Notes under the pieces: generated by a model
Databases searched by the model: none
Told to the model about the DNA's origin: nothing
Seen by the model: the letters and a program-made list of their open reading frames with translations, nothing else
Shown: positions 1 through 11,611 of the stretch, in pieces
How the letters are laid out: each line of letters opens with the position of its first letter
Position numbering within the stretch: position 1 is the stretch's first letter
Made by a program: the position numbers and the translations under genes
NCBI GenBank assembly: GCA_033026295.1
Contig: CM065170.1
Coordinates: 15,262,040-15,326,039 of the forward strand
Source: Channa striata
Taxonomy: Eukaryota; Chordata; Actinopteri; Anabantiformes; Channidae
Reading direction: 5' to 3'
Length of the DNA stretch: 64,000 nucleotides

Positions 1-2340
1 GTATCTGCAAGCTCCGGGCAAAGGCAGTTTATGTTGGGTTGCACAGGGGCAACATACCACAAACACCCTGCTTGTGGACACAGGAAAGGTTTTAAGTCCA
101 AAGTGTTGCCACTAAGGAGATCTGCATCTTATGTGGTAAGTGGCATCGCCAAATGGGAGGTACATGAACACACCGCGGGGCATTACCTACACCAGAGATA
201 ACAGGAGGCATGATGTTGGCATTTTTACTCTTTTCCGAAATGACCCACTCCCAGCACTTCATGTTAAAAGATAACAGACAAGTCCAAGGACAAAGTTAAT
301 GTGGAGTCTTTACCAGCCTTAAATCTTCTATTTTTCATGTCTCTTCCATCCGCCTGCTCTCTGTAGAATACAAAAATGTCAATATCCGAATAAACAGGCC
401 AAACTCTATGAAAGAAAGTGCACGCAGTGCAATTTTTAGGAACAAAAAGAGGTGTTCTGCAGGTTAAGTGTGCAGCAGTCATTTTGATGTGTTTAACCTC
501 AATGTGACAGGACTGACATAAACAATGAAAGGTCCACTCTAGGATGGCTCATGATAATATGAATATTGCTCTGGGATTTAGTCGGTGCTTCATTATGCAA
601 TGTTTAATATTAATAAAGAAAGTACAAGTATATATTATTCATAAGATGATTTACTGTGGTTCGTATGTGTGTGTGTGTGGACTAGAGTGACAGATTGAGA
701 TGCTCCCTTGCTACGGGCTATGCGACTAGATAAGGCTCTTACTTTTCTACAGGACACATCCTGACAATTTCTCCCACAGTTAAGAGTATTTGTCCGAGCA
801 CGGGCGAATATATAATGCATGCAGATTCCAAATTTTAATATGGGGGAAGTAAATGATTCAATGCTGGCTGTACTCTGAAGTGTGGCTGAGAGGGGAATGA
901 AGAGGGCACACGATGTGACTTGTAGCCTACACATCAAGCATAGACTTTTTTGGCCATTTTGACCTCAAACATTAATAAAAAGTTATTTTCAATTTAGCAT
1001 TTTTTTCCTTGCTTGCCATAAAATTCTCAATTACGCATGTTTTATTCCAACATTTTATAAACATTACTACTCCAGCTGGCTGTCTGGATTTCAATGCCTG
1101 CATACAATATTTATGAAGAATATCAATGGTATTTGTGGCATTTCTTTTAGGTTATGCTTTTAATGCCACAACTGACAAAACATGAAACAAAAACTTAATG
1201 CATTATTTCAGTCTTACTTTTAGCTGTTACTCCAGCATCTTGCAATGACGCTCAGAAAATTTTTGGTTAGGTTTTTTTATTTTTTCTACACATGTATTGT
1301 GTAGCCCTGATTTCATGTTTAAAGGAAAGTCAGGCCAATGTGTATAGAAAGAAAGAAATTTTTTGTGAATATGATGTGAATTTGTATTTTTGGGGTGGTA
1401 TGTAGAGCCTTCTCTCACCTCACCCTCTGCCACCCCTTGTCAAGCATACCTAATGTGGTTATTGTTTTAAAAAAACATATTTTTATTAATATAGGATCAG
1501 ATTTATAAACATTTGTAGGAGGAACAAAATTAAACTAGTTTAATACCATGCAGCCCTGTAGCTCTGATCACAGTCTCACATTGTTTCATTCAAGTTAAAG
1601 CTACTGTATGCTTATCTTTTTGGGAATATTCTTTTAGTAGAAATATTCTTTAAAAGATATTGAAGAGGTGATGTTAAACGTAATCCCAGCAAACAGTCTG
1701 TGAGCAGAGCAGATAAATATTCTTCTAAGTAAAGCTCACACCTCTAACCCATGACAGGGGACCACTCATTTTTGCTTGACTGCTGAGTTTATTCATTGTA
1801 ATTTCATAAAGCTAATACCTGAAGGGCTAAATGTAGCTTAGCAGGAAGAGGGGGGCCTGATTAGAATGGAGTAGATTTTGATTCTCATACTACTACTATT
1901 AATTTCCTAAAGGTCTAAATTATAGCTTTTCTTTTGTAAAATATTTACAGATTTAATGTAAATGGTATTTGTGTTTATGGCTATTATATAACTTAAAACA
2001 TTGTTCAGATCAATTATTTTATAATAGAAAACTAACCACTTAATTTAACTAGACCAAGACACAACATATTTTTTAAGTCATTTGATCATATCATAGAATG
2101 GATCTGTCTCCGGTCCTCTCAGCCCAGGTCCACAAGTAAATCGTTGCCTCCCTCTAGTGGATATTATTATATTTCTGTTACTGCCTTAAAAACATATTGT
2201 CATCATATTTAGAGGAAAACAACCACATTTTCACACGTATAGTTGGCCTGGGGTTTTCCAGCAGCAGCAGTAGCAGCTGCAGCAGTAGTTATACATAAAT
2301 CCGAAAAGTTAATGTAGGAAATCAAAAGTAAAAGAAAAAT
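1..2340. other. AT-rich intergenic flank upstream of ccnk
   Basis: I see no gene here. The open frames are short, lack splice-site support and resemble no family I know. There is a short TG run near 667-679 and an imperfect CAG/CTG run near 2261-2288. In human the neighbour on this side of CCNK is SETD3, but no SETD3 coding sequence is recognisable here. Confidence 0.6.
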
Positions 2341-2350
2341 GTCAGAGACA

Positions 2351-2396
2351 CACGTGCGTCATATATCCTGCGTGATGACGTCATCCATAATGGCGG
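2351..2396 (+). promoter_or_regulatory. ccnk: ccnk core promoter elements (E-box, CRE, YY1-like)
   Basis: A palindromic E-box CACGTG lies at 2351-2356 and a perfect cAMP-response element TGACGTCA at 2376-2383. A YY1-like ATAATGGCGG motif follows at about 2388-2396. All three lie just upstream of the probable non-coding first exon. No TATA box is evident. The combination is typical of a TATA-less, constitutively active vertebrate promoter. The start site itself is inferred. Confidence 0.6.
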
Positions 2397-2399
2397 TGC

Positions 2400-2514
2400 C
2401 CTTGCTACAATGGGCACTGTTGATCACTTGTTAGCCAAGTTATTGTGAATAACTGCGGATTATTCAGACATTTGTCGTTTGTGGGTGACTAACTCTGACG
2501 ACTACATGTTAAAG
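2400..2514 (+). other. ccnk: ccnk probable non-coding exon 1 (5' UTR)
   Basis: A strong donor AAAG|GTAAGAG sits at 2514/2515, downstream of the CRE/YY1 cluster. It would splice to an acceptor at 3563 or 3566 (TCTTCTCAG|CAG), giving an intron of about 1.05 kb before the coding exon that starts at ATG 3609. The 5' boundary is a guess and could move by tens of bases. Confidence 0.5.
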
Positions 2515-3608
2515 GTAAGAGTCGGATATCATAACGAGCAGACGGACAATATTTGGGATGAATTCTAACTACTTTTTACGCAGGTTGCAGCAGTCCTAGC
2601 CGCGGCGGTGTTAAGACCTCGAGTGGAGCGAGTTTGCTAAGCTAGCTGTGTTTAGTTAAGTAGCATCTGGTGGAGATTCACACGCCGAAGTTACAACTTT
2701 AACTGTCTCAGCTAATTTTAAGGCCGTGTTACTTGTAGTCGGCTGCTGTGATTAACCGACATTAGCCACACGACCGTTTGTTTGAACCAACTCCTTTTAA
2801 AGTCCGCCCGGAGCCGGTTAGTTAGCGCTAACGCTACAATGAAAGCTAACTTGGCGTTATGGTTAGCATAGCTATCAGCAGTGAATGTTAGCGACAAGCT
2901 CTCAGGTTTGAACATTCGAGAACTCCGTCATCGCAGACACTGGTACCAATTTAAATAGTTGTGCCGTGTTATTAATGTGTAGTTATGTGCATAGCCACAT
3001 GATTCATCTCGGCCGCATTTTAATTTAACCCAGAAATGAATGACAGGGAATGAGTTATTTTACGTCCTCACCAGAATCTTGTCCCTTTTGCTGTTTTCTC
3101 GTTTGTTATCGTTGGTTAATAACCTAACTGATTCCCTGCTCTTCCGTTTATTCCACGCATACAAGGCTATGAAGGGGACTGCCGAACTTATCACGTAGAC
3201 ATATGTAGCGTTGTCATACATTGCAAAACTATGAACACTTCGAGTTACGGAGGTGCTTACACGGACAGTGTCTATGTCACCCCCATACTCGGTGTCAGCA
3301 GCTGGAAGAAACCAGCTCACTGTGTGTGCCCCCACTCCGTCTTCATCTACGAGAATATCTTCCAGCTTCTTATTTATTCAACATATGTGATCCAGGCGAT
3401 CAGCAGTGTGCACTGCACGGTTAGTTAGAAATCAAGCAGAGCAGGGCCGCTGAAGACCAGAGAACCACTGGTGTAATCAGGCATTAACCAGCGCCCTTAA
3501 TTCCTTGAAGGCTCGCTCTTGAACACTAGATTGGTTGTAACTGCAGTCTTTTTGTCTTCTCAGCAGTCCAGTGCAGCGGGTCCATCTACTGTCGCCTCTC
3601 CTCAGCAA

Positions 3609-6600
3609 ATGAAGGAATCAAAGGAGAACTTGTCAATGACTGGCCAAGCAATTCTGGACCACATCAAGCCATGCTGGTACTGGGACAAGAAGGATTTAGC
3701 CCACACTCCATCACAGTCTGAGGGCCTGGACCCTGGCACTGAGGCCCGGTATCGACGAGAGGGAGCCCGCTTCATATTTGATGTTGGGACCCGTCTTGGC
3801 CTGTATCCTTGATTGATTGATTGATTGATTGATTTAATGATATGTAAATTAGTTTGTTTAGATTATTATATTATATGATTGGAGAATACTGCATTCTGTT
3901 GAGGTTTTTTTTTTAATTTGTTTTACTTTTTTGTACAGAAATTATAATTTTCTGGAAAGATATGGAGACGAATAGTTTACAGATGGCTGTGCACAGTGGA
4001 GCATCTTTGGCTCCATTGTATTTCACAAAGCTAAAATCTGAAAACATTGTGTCAGATGTACAAATAACTGTAAGAAGTGGTTCTTTGATGACCTTGACTA
4101 ATGTCAGACACTATGACACACTGGCAACTGGCATCATTTATTTCCACCGCTTCTACATGTTTCACTCTTTCAAGCAGTTCCCTAGATATGTAAGTTTTAT
4201 TTTATTTTTTCTCAGTTCTAAAAGTAGTCTAAATGTGTAGAATTGTTTTACAACTTACAGTTTGTGTCTCAACAGGTGACGGGTGCTTGCTGTCTTTTCC
4301 TGGCTGGGAAAGTGGAGGAAACCCCAAAGAAGTGTAAAGACATCATCAAAACAGCGCGCAGCTTACTGAATGACGTGCAGTTTGCCCAGTTTGGAGATGA
4401 CCCAAAGGTGCAGTTGTTGTCTGTGTTAACACTGGGTGCTCTATGTTTAAAGGAAGCATGCTCTGCAGCTTAATGTTTTAGCCGAATCATTTCTTATGGC
4501 CACCAAGTTCAAAAAAGGCAATAATTAATATCACAGTGCTTTATAAAAAACAAACGAAAACAAACAAGCAGCCATATTGTAATCTTACACTGTGGGCATC
4601 TGCCTTTCAACTAGCTGCTTTCATGGAATCTGTCTTGGACTAAGTCACGTGGGTCATTAAGTGTAATCTGTGTCATAATCATGGCTCCAGCTAAATAAGC
4701 TCATGAAGATGTTGACCAAGGTTAACCACAAACCTTGGTCACTAACAGCATTAGAGAAGGCACTTATCAATGTTTTTTCAAATAGGGGAACAAGCTTTAT
4801 TTGAATTTCACTGAAACAGTTAGTTGTCTCTGTTTCTGAAAAGTAACATGCTTGTGTGTAGATTAGTATAACATTTTTGCAGAATTGAGTTAGAGTATAT
4901 CAGGAGACTTGCTCAATGTTCATATACTTCATGATCCAATGATCCAAAACCCCAGGAGACTTTTGTGATGTTTTTTTAGGAGGGTAGTAGTGAGAAGTTG
5001 TTAAGTCACCCACTGCTGGTTTTGTTTGAACAGGAGGAGGTAATGGTGTTGGAGAGAATCTTGCTCCAGACAATCAAATTTGACCTGCAGGTGGAGCACC
5101 CCTACATGTTCTTACTGCGTTATGTCAAGCAGCTAAAAGGTATGGATGTCCAAGTATTGCATATAATCCACAGAATTTTAGTGTTCATGCGCTCTAGTGG
5201 TCATGCATTTTTATTGTTATAGGGGAGAAGAATAAAGTGTGCAAGGTGTTACAAATGGCATGGACCTTTGTCAATGACAGGTGAGAATCAGGAACTATTT
5301 TTCTGTAATGTAGTGTGTTGTGTATGTTATGTTTTACATTTGACATTTAATACTCTGTCATCTGTTGTGCATTGACGACTAGAAATGCTTCTCTGTCCCG
5401 CTTTACAACTTAAGAGGTGGTTTTATATTTAGTGTATTTAGAAACTAGTATTGGGTGTACAGGGCCTAGCGGTATAAGCCACATAACCACAGTTTCTGGC
5501 CAACCAACCCCCCCTCCTGTTCCTGTGTGCCTCTCTAAATAATAAAATAATTTCGAACGATTATACAACAAGACTTTAACAAAAAGATGTTTCAATGTTT
5601 TTAAGGTACCAAATCTTCAGATATGATTGAGTCAAATTGTTTGTGTTTGTTCCAGCTTGTGTACAATGCTGTCCCTGCAATGGGAACCAGAAATAATTGC
5701 AGTGGCCGTCATGTACCTGGCTGGCCGCCTCTGTAAGTTTGACATCCAGGAGTGGACGAACAAGCAGTCATCGCGGCGCTGGTGGGAGCAGTTTGTCCAG
5801 GACGTCCCAGTTGAGCTGCTTGAAGGTATGAAAGAATAAAGCCACCACACTTCATCACCTTTCCTACAGCATTTGTTCAATCTCTTTTCAGATCTCAACA
5901 AAAATATATTTTCTTTTAGATATTTGCCACCAGATCTTGGACTTGTACTCTCAGGGCAACAAGCCCATTCCTCAGCAGATACAGGATAAGGAACGCGCAC
6001 TTGCTCCTCCAATCCCTGCTCCTCCAATTCCACAGGGACAACCCCCAACCACAAACCCTCCTCCCCCACCACCAAAGAAGACTTCCCCTCAGGGGAGCAG
6101 TCCTGCACGCCAGCTCAAACGCTTACATGTGAGGGTTGAATTGTGTAGCTGATAACTCAAAGTCCCCTTCAAGTCATATTTTTGTACTTGTTTATTTAAA
6201 TGTACATTACGTGACATAGCTTGTGTATATGATTTTTCACACAAAACACAACAAACATCCAAAGTATTTTGTTTTATATTTGTTTCAGTCATCTCCAAAA
6301 GATGAACCAAAGGCTCCAGGTAAGACTTAGTTCTGCTCATTTGGGTTTTAAAGCACTTGAAATTCAAAACCCTCCAAAAAGTTTAATTAACTTGACACCA
6401 GATAGATAAAAGTTTAGATAAAACTCTCGGAAATATTCCACTACATATTCTGTGTGGCTGGGATTAATGTGTTCATGGCACGTTTTGAGATATTATGAAT
6501 ATTTAAGCCTGCAGCAAAGCTCCTTCATACATTATTTTTTTCATTTTGACTGGTCTGTTCAATTTACAGAACAAGTTGGATCAAAGATTCTTCGACTGGA

Positions 6601-7621
6601 GAGCCCCATGCCCCCTCTCCCTACATCACAGCCTCCCCCCGGTAAATGTTCTTTACTGTCTTTCAGAAGTTAGAATGGTTTGGAGTTGGGGCACAGCTTA
6701 GGCCTTTGCTGGCATCCTCTATACACCCAACTGTCTGTTTGCATGCACCAGCAAATTAGCTGGGACCTCCTACCAGGGACTCAGGCTTAGAAATCAACCA
6801 AAAGACTTTAGTCTTCTCAGTCTGCTTACACAACCAGGAGCTTTTCAGTACGTTATGTTTCCCAACACATGTGTACTCCTAACCTCTTCCAGACCAATCT
6901 GATTAGTGCTTGAGCCTGATAATGAGACCTCCACTGAGGTCTTGGTCTGGCTGTCTGGGAGTGGGAGTTTATTTAAAATAAAATTATGTTTTAATGCGAA
7001 GCTGTGTGTTATTTATGGGCAGGATGGTTTCTTTCCTAAGAAGTTGTTTTCTCTTTGCTGTTTCTAGACCGAAAAGCTCCTGTTCCAGCCCCTCCCATGG
7101 AGGCAGAAATGGGAAGTGAAACGGCTCCCCCTCCACCACATGTTCCCGCTCCCCCACCCCACCAGCCTCCACCTTTACCTCATCGGCCTCCACCGCCACC
7201 GCCTTCCAACTACATCATGTCCACCACCAGCTCCTACATGTCCGGAGAGGGCTACCAGAATTTGCAGTCCATGATGAAGACTGAGGGTCCTTCCTATGCC
7301 CCTATGCCGCCCAGCTACGCACCTCCAATACCGCCATATCACCCTCATGTCTATCCCCCACCAGCAGCGCCACCCCCAGGCCCTCCACCTCCTCCATCCA
7401 GCTACCCACCACCCAGCTTGCCCCCAACCTATCCACCTCCAGGCTACAACAATTACCCTCCGCCACCGCCTCCACGTATGCCACCAGGCCATGTACCCCC
7501 TCCAGGAATAGGACTTCCACCTGCTGCATACCCTCCTCCTCCTGTGACCCCAGGACAGCCACAGGTGCCCCTGCCCCCTCCACCTGGCATGCCACTTAAC
7601 CGTGGGGGGTGGATGAGATGA
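3609..7621 (+). CDS. ccnk: Cyclin K (CDK12/CDK13 partner), 10 coding exons, 535 aa
   Basis: Cyclin K activates CDK12 and CDK13, which phosphorylate the RNA polymerase II C-terminal domain in the nucleus and sustain transcription of long and DNA-damage-response genes. The coding exons are 3609-3802, 4108-4189, 4276-4407, 5034-5139, 5223-5280, 5656-5825, 5920-6128, 6289-6319, 6570-6641 and 7068-7621. All introns are GT-AG and the phases join without a break, giving 1608 nt. The cyclin boxes occupy roughly residues 25-265 and include KPCWYWDKKDLAHTPSQ near the start, [20 protein letters not shown], and QWEPEIIAVAVMYLAGRLCKF. From about residue 270 to the end the protein is very proline-rich, with the family motif STTSSYMSGEGYQ, and ends in WMR as in human cyclin K. 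Human is about 580 aa; the difference lies in the low-complexity tail. ATG 3609 begins MKESKEN, close to the human MKENKEN start. Confidence 0.96.
3811..3834 (+). repeat. (GATT)n microsatellite
   Basis: About six GATT units lie within 10 bp of the intron donor after the first ccnk coding exon (donor at 3803). The repeat is intronic, and a length change would alter the sequence next to the splice site. Confidence 0.85.
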
Positions 7622-8710
7622 GAATGTGATAAGTCTATGAACTAAAGCAGTGCAGAGCCATAAGTATGTAAAGACAACTGTCTGGAGCGTTCACATATAC
7701 AGATACAAATTAGCTGGCAGCTTCTGGCCCCTCTTTCATTTCATCTCACAAGCCGAGCCAGGTCTTATTTGCAGTGAAGAGCCACAGTTGTTTGTCCAGC
7801 TTTTTGAAGCTGTATTTGTGAACAGCCCACTGGTACAAAGAAGGAAACGTTTTCACCTCCAGTGGATGAAGGCTTGTCAGTAAATACACTTGAAAATAGT
7901 AGTGCGGTCCTGACAGTGTTGTTACAAGAACCAGTAGTGGTCCTGAAATGAATCTGAAATATTTGAAAAAGTCAGATAAACATACTGAGGATCCTACTAA
8001 GCCAGTTGCCAGTTTCAGGATCTTATAACAAACACTGTCCACTTATTGTTTTTGATCTGGGAATGTACCAGAAAATATTAGCTCCTTCGAATTACTTTTG
8101 TTTATCTTGTTTTAGTTGTCTCATATGCTCAGTAACTGTATCAGGGTGAAATATAATTTTTTTTTAAATTCTATCTTTGAGTGCATCAAAGGTCTAGTTT
8201 TATTTCTACCAATATGTCAACCTGATCATGTCTTTTGGTTTTCCAGTTTGGTTTCTTTATTCCACATTCCCACTGTGAGAAAACACAGTTTTGAGACGGT
8301 TGAACATGCAGTAGTCAAATTGTGAGGGGAGTGTCATACTGAAAGAATAATGCTGTATATTCATACATGTTCATGAATATACCGCACATTTAAATGTGCT
8401 GCAAAGTCTTTGTCTTATTACATTTTATTCTGTGATTACATGGAGATCCAGTCACAACAATATTTCCTGTTCCACAGTGGATCTGCACTGTAGACAGTAT
8501 TACATGAACTGTACAACAGGAACCATGTCTAACACTGGACAGTCAAAGGTATATTTGTACATATCTTTCTTTTCATGTAGACAAATTTTTTGAGTTTCTA
8601 TCCATATGTGCCTTAGTCAGCCAGGCTTCTCTTTTCTGTATCCTGCACACAGCTATGGTTTTGTGTCTGAGTGATACTTAGGACAATAAAGACCTTTTCC
8701 TACTGTCAAG
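7622..8710 (+). other. ccnk: ccnk 3' UTR with poly(A) signal
   Basis: AT-rich sequence without a gene follows the stop at 7619-7621. A canonical AATAAA at 8685-8690, followed by a T-rich stretch, is the first good polyadenylation signal, giving a 3' UTR of about 1.08 kb. The open frames within this stretch are short and unsupported. Confidence 0.6.
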
Positions 8711-9069
8711 TGAGCCATTTGATTTCAGTCTGAACAGTTTAAAAGTGCAAATATGTTACAATGGGACATACTAACCCTTTTTTTAAATAGCAAACCTCCA
8801 GCTATAAACTGAAGCAGTATTTAAAAAAAGCCTTTAGAACTGACTCTCAATGAGATGTTATTTAGTAGAAAATTGGATATTAAATATGTTTATAGGCTAG
8901 TCGTGCAACTATTTTACTAATGCACTTCCTGGTATCAGTCTTATGTTGGAAGTAATACATTTTATTTATCCAAAATCAAATCAATGAATTGTTCCTTCAT
9001 TTGGGTTACCACAGCAAAATGTTGATTTGCCATGAGTTTTTAAACCAGATTCCACAACCCTCCTCTCAT

Positions 9070-9180
9070 TTTATCTCTGCTGGAGAACAGCACCAAGGTG
9101 GCTTGATGGGGTGGGATTTAAACCCACAGTCTTCGGCATTCCAAACCAACGCTCAACTACTGAGCAACCAGGCCCCAATT
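9070..9180 (-). mobile_element. tRNA-derived SINE fragment
   Basis: Read on the - strand, this begins with GGCCTGGTTGCTCAGTAGTTG, a box A-like motif. About 45 bp later comes GTGGGTTTAAATCCCAC, a box B-like motif. This is the tRNA-like head layout of fish SINEs. It lies between the tails of ccnk and ccdc85c. The family is not identified and the boundaries are approximate. Confidence 0.5.
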
Positions 9181-9464
9181 TTAACATTTTAAAGTTGAAA
9201 CTATTTCCGTTCATTGGTGATGTTGTCCTTTACTCAGATTTATTATGGTCCTTGAGATGACTAGCCACTGAATCCAATTCAGTGCTGCATTTCCTATAAG
9301 CAAATTACATTTTATAGATTTTAAGTGAGCTCACCACGTGATTTATAGGCGGGTATAATTCCAACAGAGGGCAGTCTAACACTTGAGAAAACTACATGCC
9401 TAATACAAACTACTGCAAAAAGTGATCAAATAAATACAGCACTTCACAGTATCATTGAACCAAC

Positions 9465-9470
9465 TTTATT
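9465..9470 (-). terminator. ccdc85c: Probable distal poly(A) signal of ccdc85c
   Basis: TTTATT on the + strand reads AATAAA on the - strand, about 2.05 kb downstream of the ccdc85c stop. Another AATAAA on the - strand lies at 10707-10712, so a shorter 3' end of about 0.8 kb is also possible. If the distal site is used, ccnk and ccdc85c transcripts end about 0.75 kb apart, tail to tail. Confidence 0.4.
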
Positions 9471-10488
9471 TTTACCCAATGTTTTTCTAAAAGTGGCCTA
9501 TTTCATGTTTTCTGTTCACCTGCCAAATGTTTAGCTTATCAGTGAAATTCATGAAAAGAAGTTACAGCCATGCTAGTTACTACAGGAAATGACATTTAGG
9601 CTGTAGTTTCTAAGACTCTGTACTATGGTTTTAGGATATAGGCAGATAAAAGAAATACTATCAATGTTTAAACAAAAGACAGTTGGGTTCCAAATCAAAA
9701 CACCATGCAGAAAAAAAGTGTGGCACATCTTAAATCAAATGCCATATATATATATAAAGTCTTCAAAATTGAATCATGGCTTCAAATCAGTTCCTAGAAA
9801 AAAGGACACTTTTAAAAAATCGTTCTCTGATTTTTGTTTTTGACCCAATGTTTTGAGAGAACAGAGGTGCATGGCAGAACTGGTCATCAAATGGCCTCAG
9901 AAATGTTCTAATTTGGAACAAATAACACTAGAGATGGGAGGGCCTGAGCTGTCAGTCACTAAACTAATCCATCAAATTACTTCAGACTCAGTGAACCTGA
10001 TAAACGTACGTTAGGACTGTTTGGCCACTTGCAGCGCTCCCATCTCTATCTGACACCTGGCAATAAATACTTGGACAAACAGCGTTTGTTCATTTTGACA
10101 TCAAGACATACTTAACTTTAAATGTTAGTGTTTTCAGAAGACATCTAAGGGAAGACTTATCTCTCATATTCTAAGATAAAAAAAATATTCAACCTTAAGA
10201 AACATGCACTGCATAAATACACCTGCTGAATACACATTATTAGAAAATGTCAGACCTTAAGAAATTTACTTTTTGTAGTTCATTGGGATATAAAGTGATG
10301 AGCAAGAAATTTCGGAAATTGGGTTTCATTTAGCCTTGAAAATTTTAAAACCCTTTATGGGGTGATTAATGGATTCAGCAAATGTCTTCAGCAGTTTTCA
10401 ACCGTGTTGTAACCAGGGTTCAATAGAGAAAAAAAACGAGAATTCACAGGCAGATGCTACAGCTGCAAGAGAACCATTCAGACTGTGT

Positions 10489-10525
<37 letters not shown>

Positions 10526-11521
10526 CACAGATGGGCAAAAGGTAAAGCTGTAGCCCTCCCAACCTGAGAAAATGATTGTCCAGCATGCACACAGCATACA
10601 ATTTTAGAAGAAAATTATCTGTTTACTCAATGAGATGATTTGATTCAAAATGGCCTTGGTACATTTTCAGTGTACAGAGAGATTCTGGAAAAGAATTTTA
10701 TAAAAGTTTATTAGCAAATGCAAACCCTGTTTAAGGTCCGGTTGTGTCAAACTATGTAATTGATCACATGGCCACACTAGAATACAAAATAGATCAAAGT
10801 AAAATCAACACTAACATGAAGTAGTGCTATGGTTTTGTACATAATATACACAAGTTAACAGTGATCTTTAGACTTTAATATCCATAGGCTTGTCTTATGA
10901 GCAAAAGGCGCTAAGTCACAGTGGGTTTCACTTAGTTAACACTTCAGAACGCTAATGCTAGTTATACTTGTGGACCACTAAGGGGTGAGACATGTGACAG
11001 GAGCTAGGGTCCTCTACAGGAGGTACTATCAAAACTTATCTGAAGACCCGGCCACATTGCTGCCTTTGCATTCTAGCAACATGCAAAGAGGTTTCGGCCC
11101 CTGCGGCCTTTTAGTTCTGTGCTTGAAACCATTTCATATCCCTATAGCTTAATGGAGCACAGCTTCCCCCTAAAAGGACTAAACGTGGTGTGTGTCTGCA
11201 GTTGTTAACAGAGAGAGAGATTATGTAGCTTTCAAATCAACGACAAAAAGTGGTGAATAGCTGAAACTAGCTGCCAGTTGTCAACATAAGCTCTGAGAGA
11301 TAAAAACAGGTTGTACACACAAAGTTGTACATGTGACTAAAGGGTCCGTTTTGTAGCTATCTTAGCCAGTCTTAATAGTGTTTGCTGAAGGAGTCCTGGG
11401 TACAGTAGGGGACCTGGCAGGGCGAGTCGTGTTGGTGCAGGTAGTAAGGTGTTTTCAGGTGAGTGTAGGTACTGTAGATCCTGATCTCCCTCTCATTCTC
11501 TGTCTCTCACTGGTTGCCAAG
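9471..11521 (-). other. ccdc85c: Probable ccdc85c 3' UTR
   Basis: This is the sequence downstream of the ccdc85c stop as far as the distal poly(A) candidate. It is AT-rich, contains no supported coding region, and carries a CA microsatellite at 10490-10522. Its assignment to the UTR rests only on position and poly(A) signals. Confidence 0.4.
10490..10522. repeat. (CA)n microsatellite
   Basis: An uninterrupted CA run of about 16 units lies in the probable ccdc85c 3' UTR. Confidence 0.95.
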
Positions 11522-11611
11522 CTACAGCGGCCCTTTGAACTGGTTCCCAGAGAGGTGCTGTCTGATGGACAGCTTTGATCCTGCTGCATCACCCAGCTTT
11601 CTCCACACCAC
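11522..11611 (-). CDS. ccdc85c: ccdc85c last coding exon (90 nt with stop)
   Basis: The acceptor is TTTGCAG|GTGGTGTGG and the frame is 0. It encodes VVWRKLGDAAG, then a short variable part, then SGNQFKGPL and TAG at 11522-11524. This is the strongly conserved C-terminus of CCDC85A and CCDC85C. Confidence 0.95.
   Translation of the reverse strand: MVWRKLGDAAGSKLSIRQHLSGNQFKGPL

Noticed and set aside
7175..7595. Open frames opposite the last ccnk exon
   Set aside because: They are the antisense and shifted readings of the proline-rich coding sequence, giving Trp/Arg- and Gly/Val-rich proteins with no meaning of their own.
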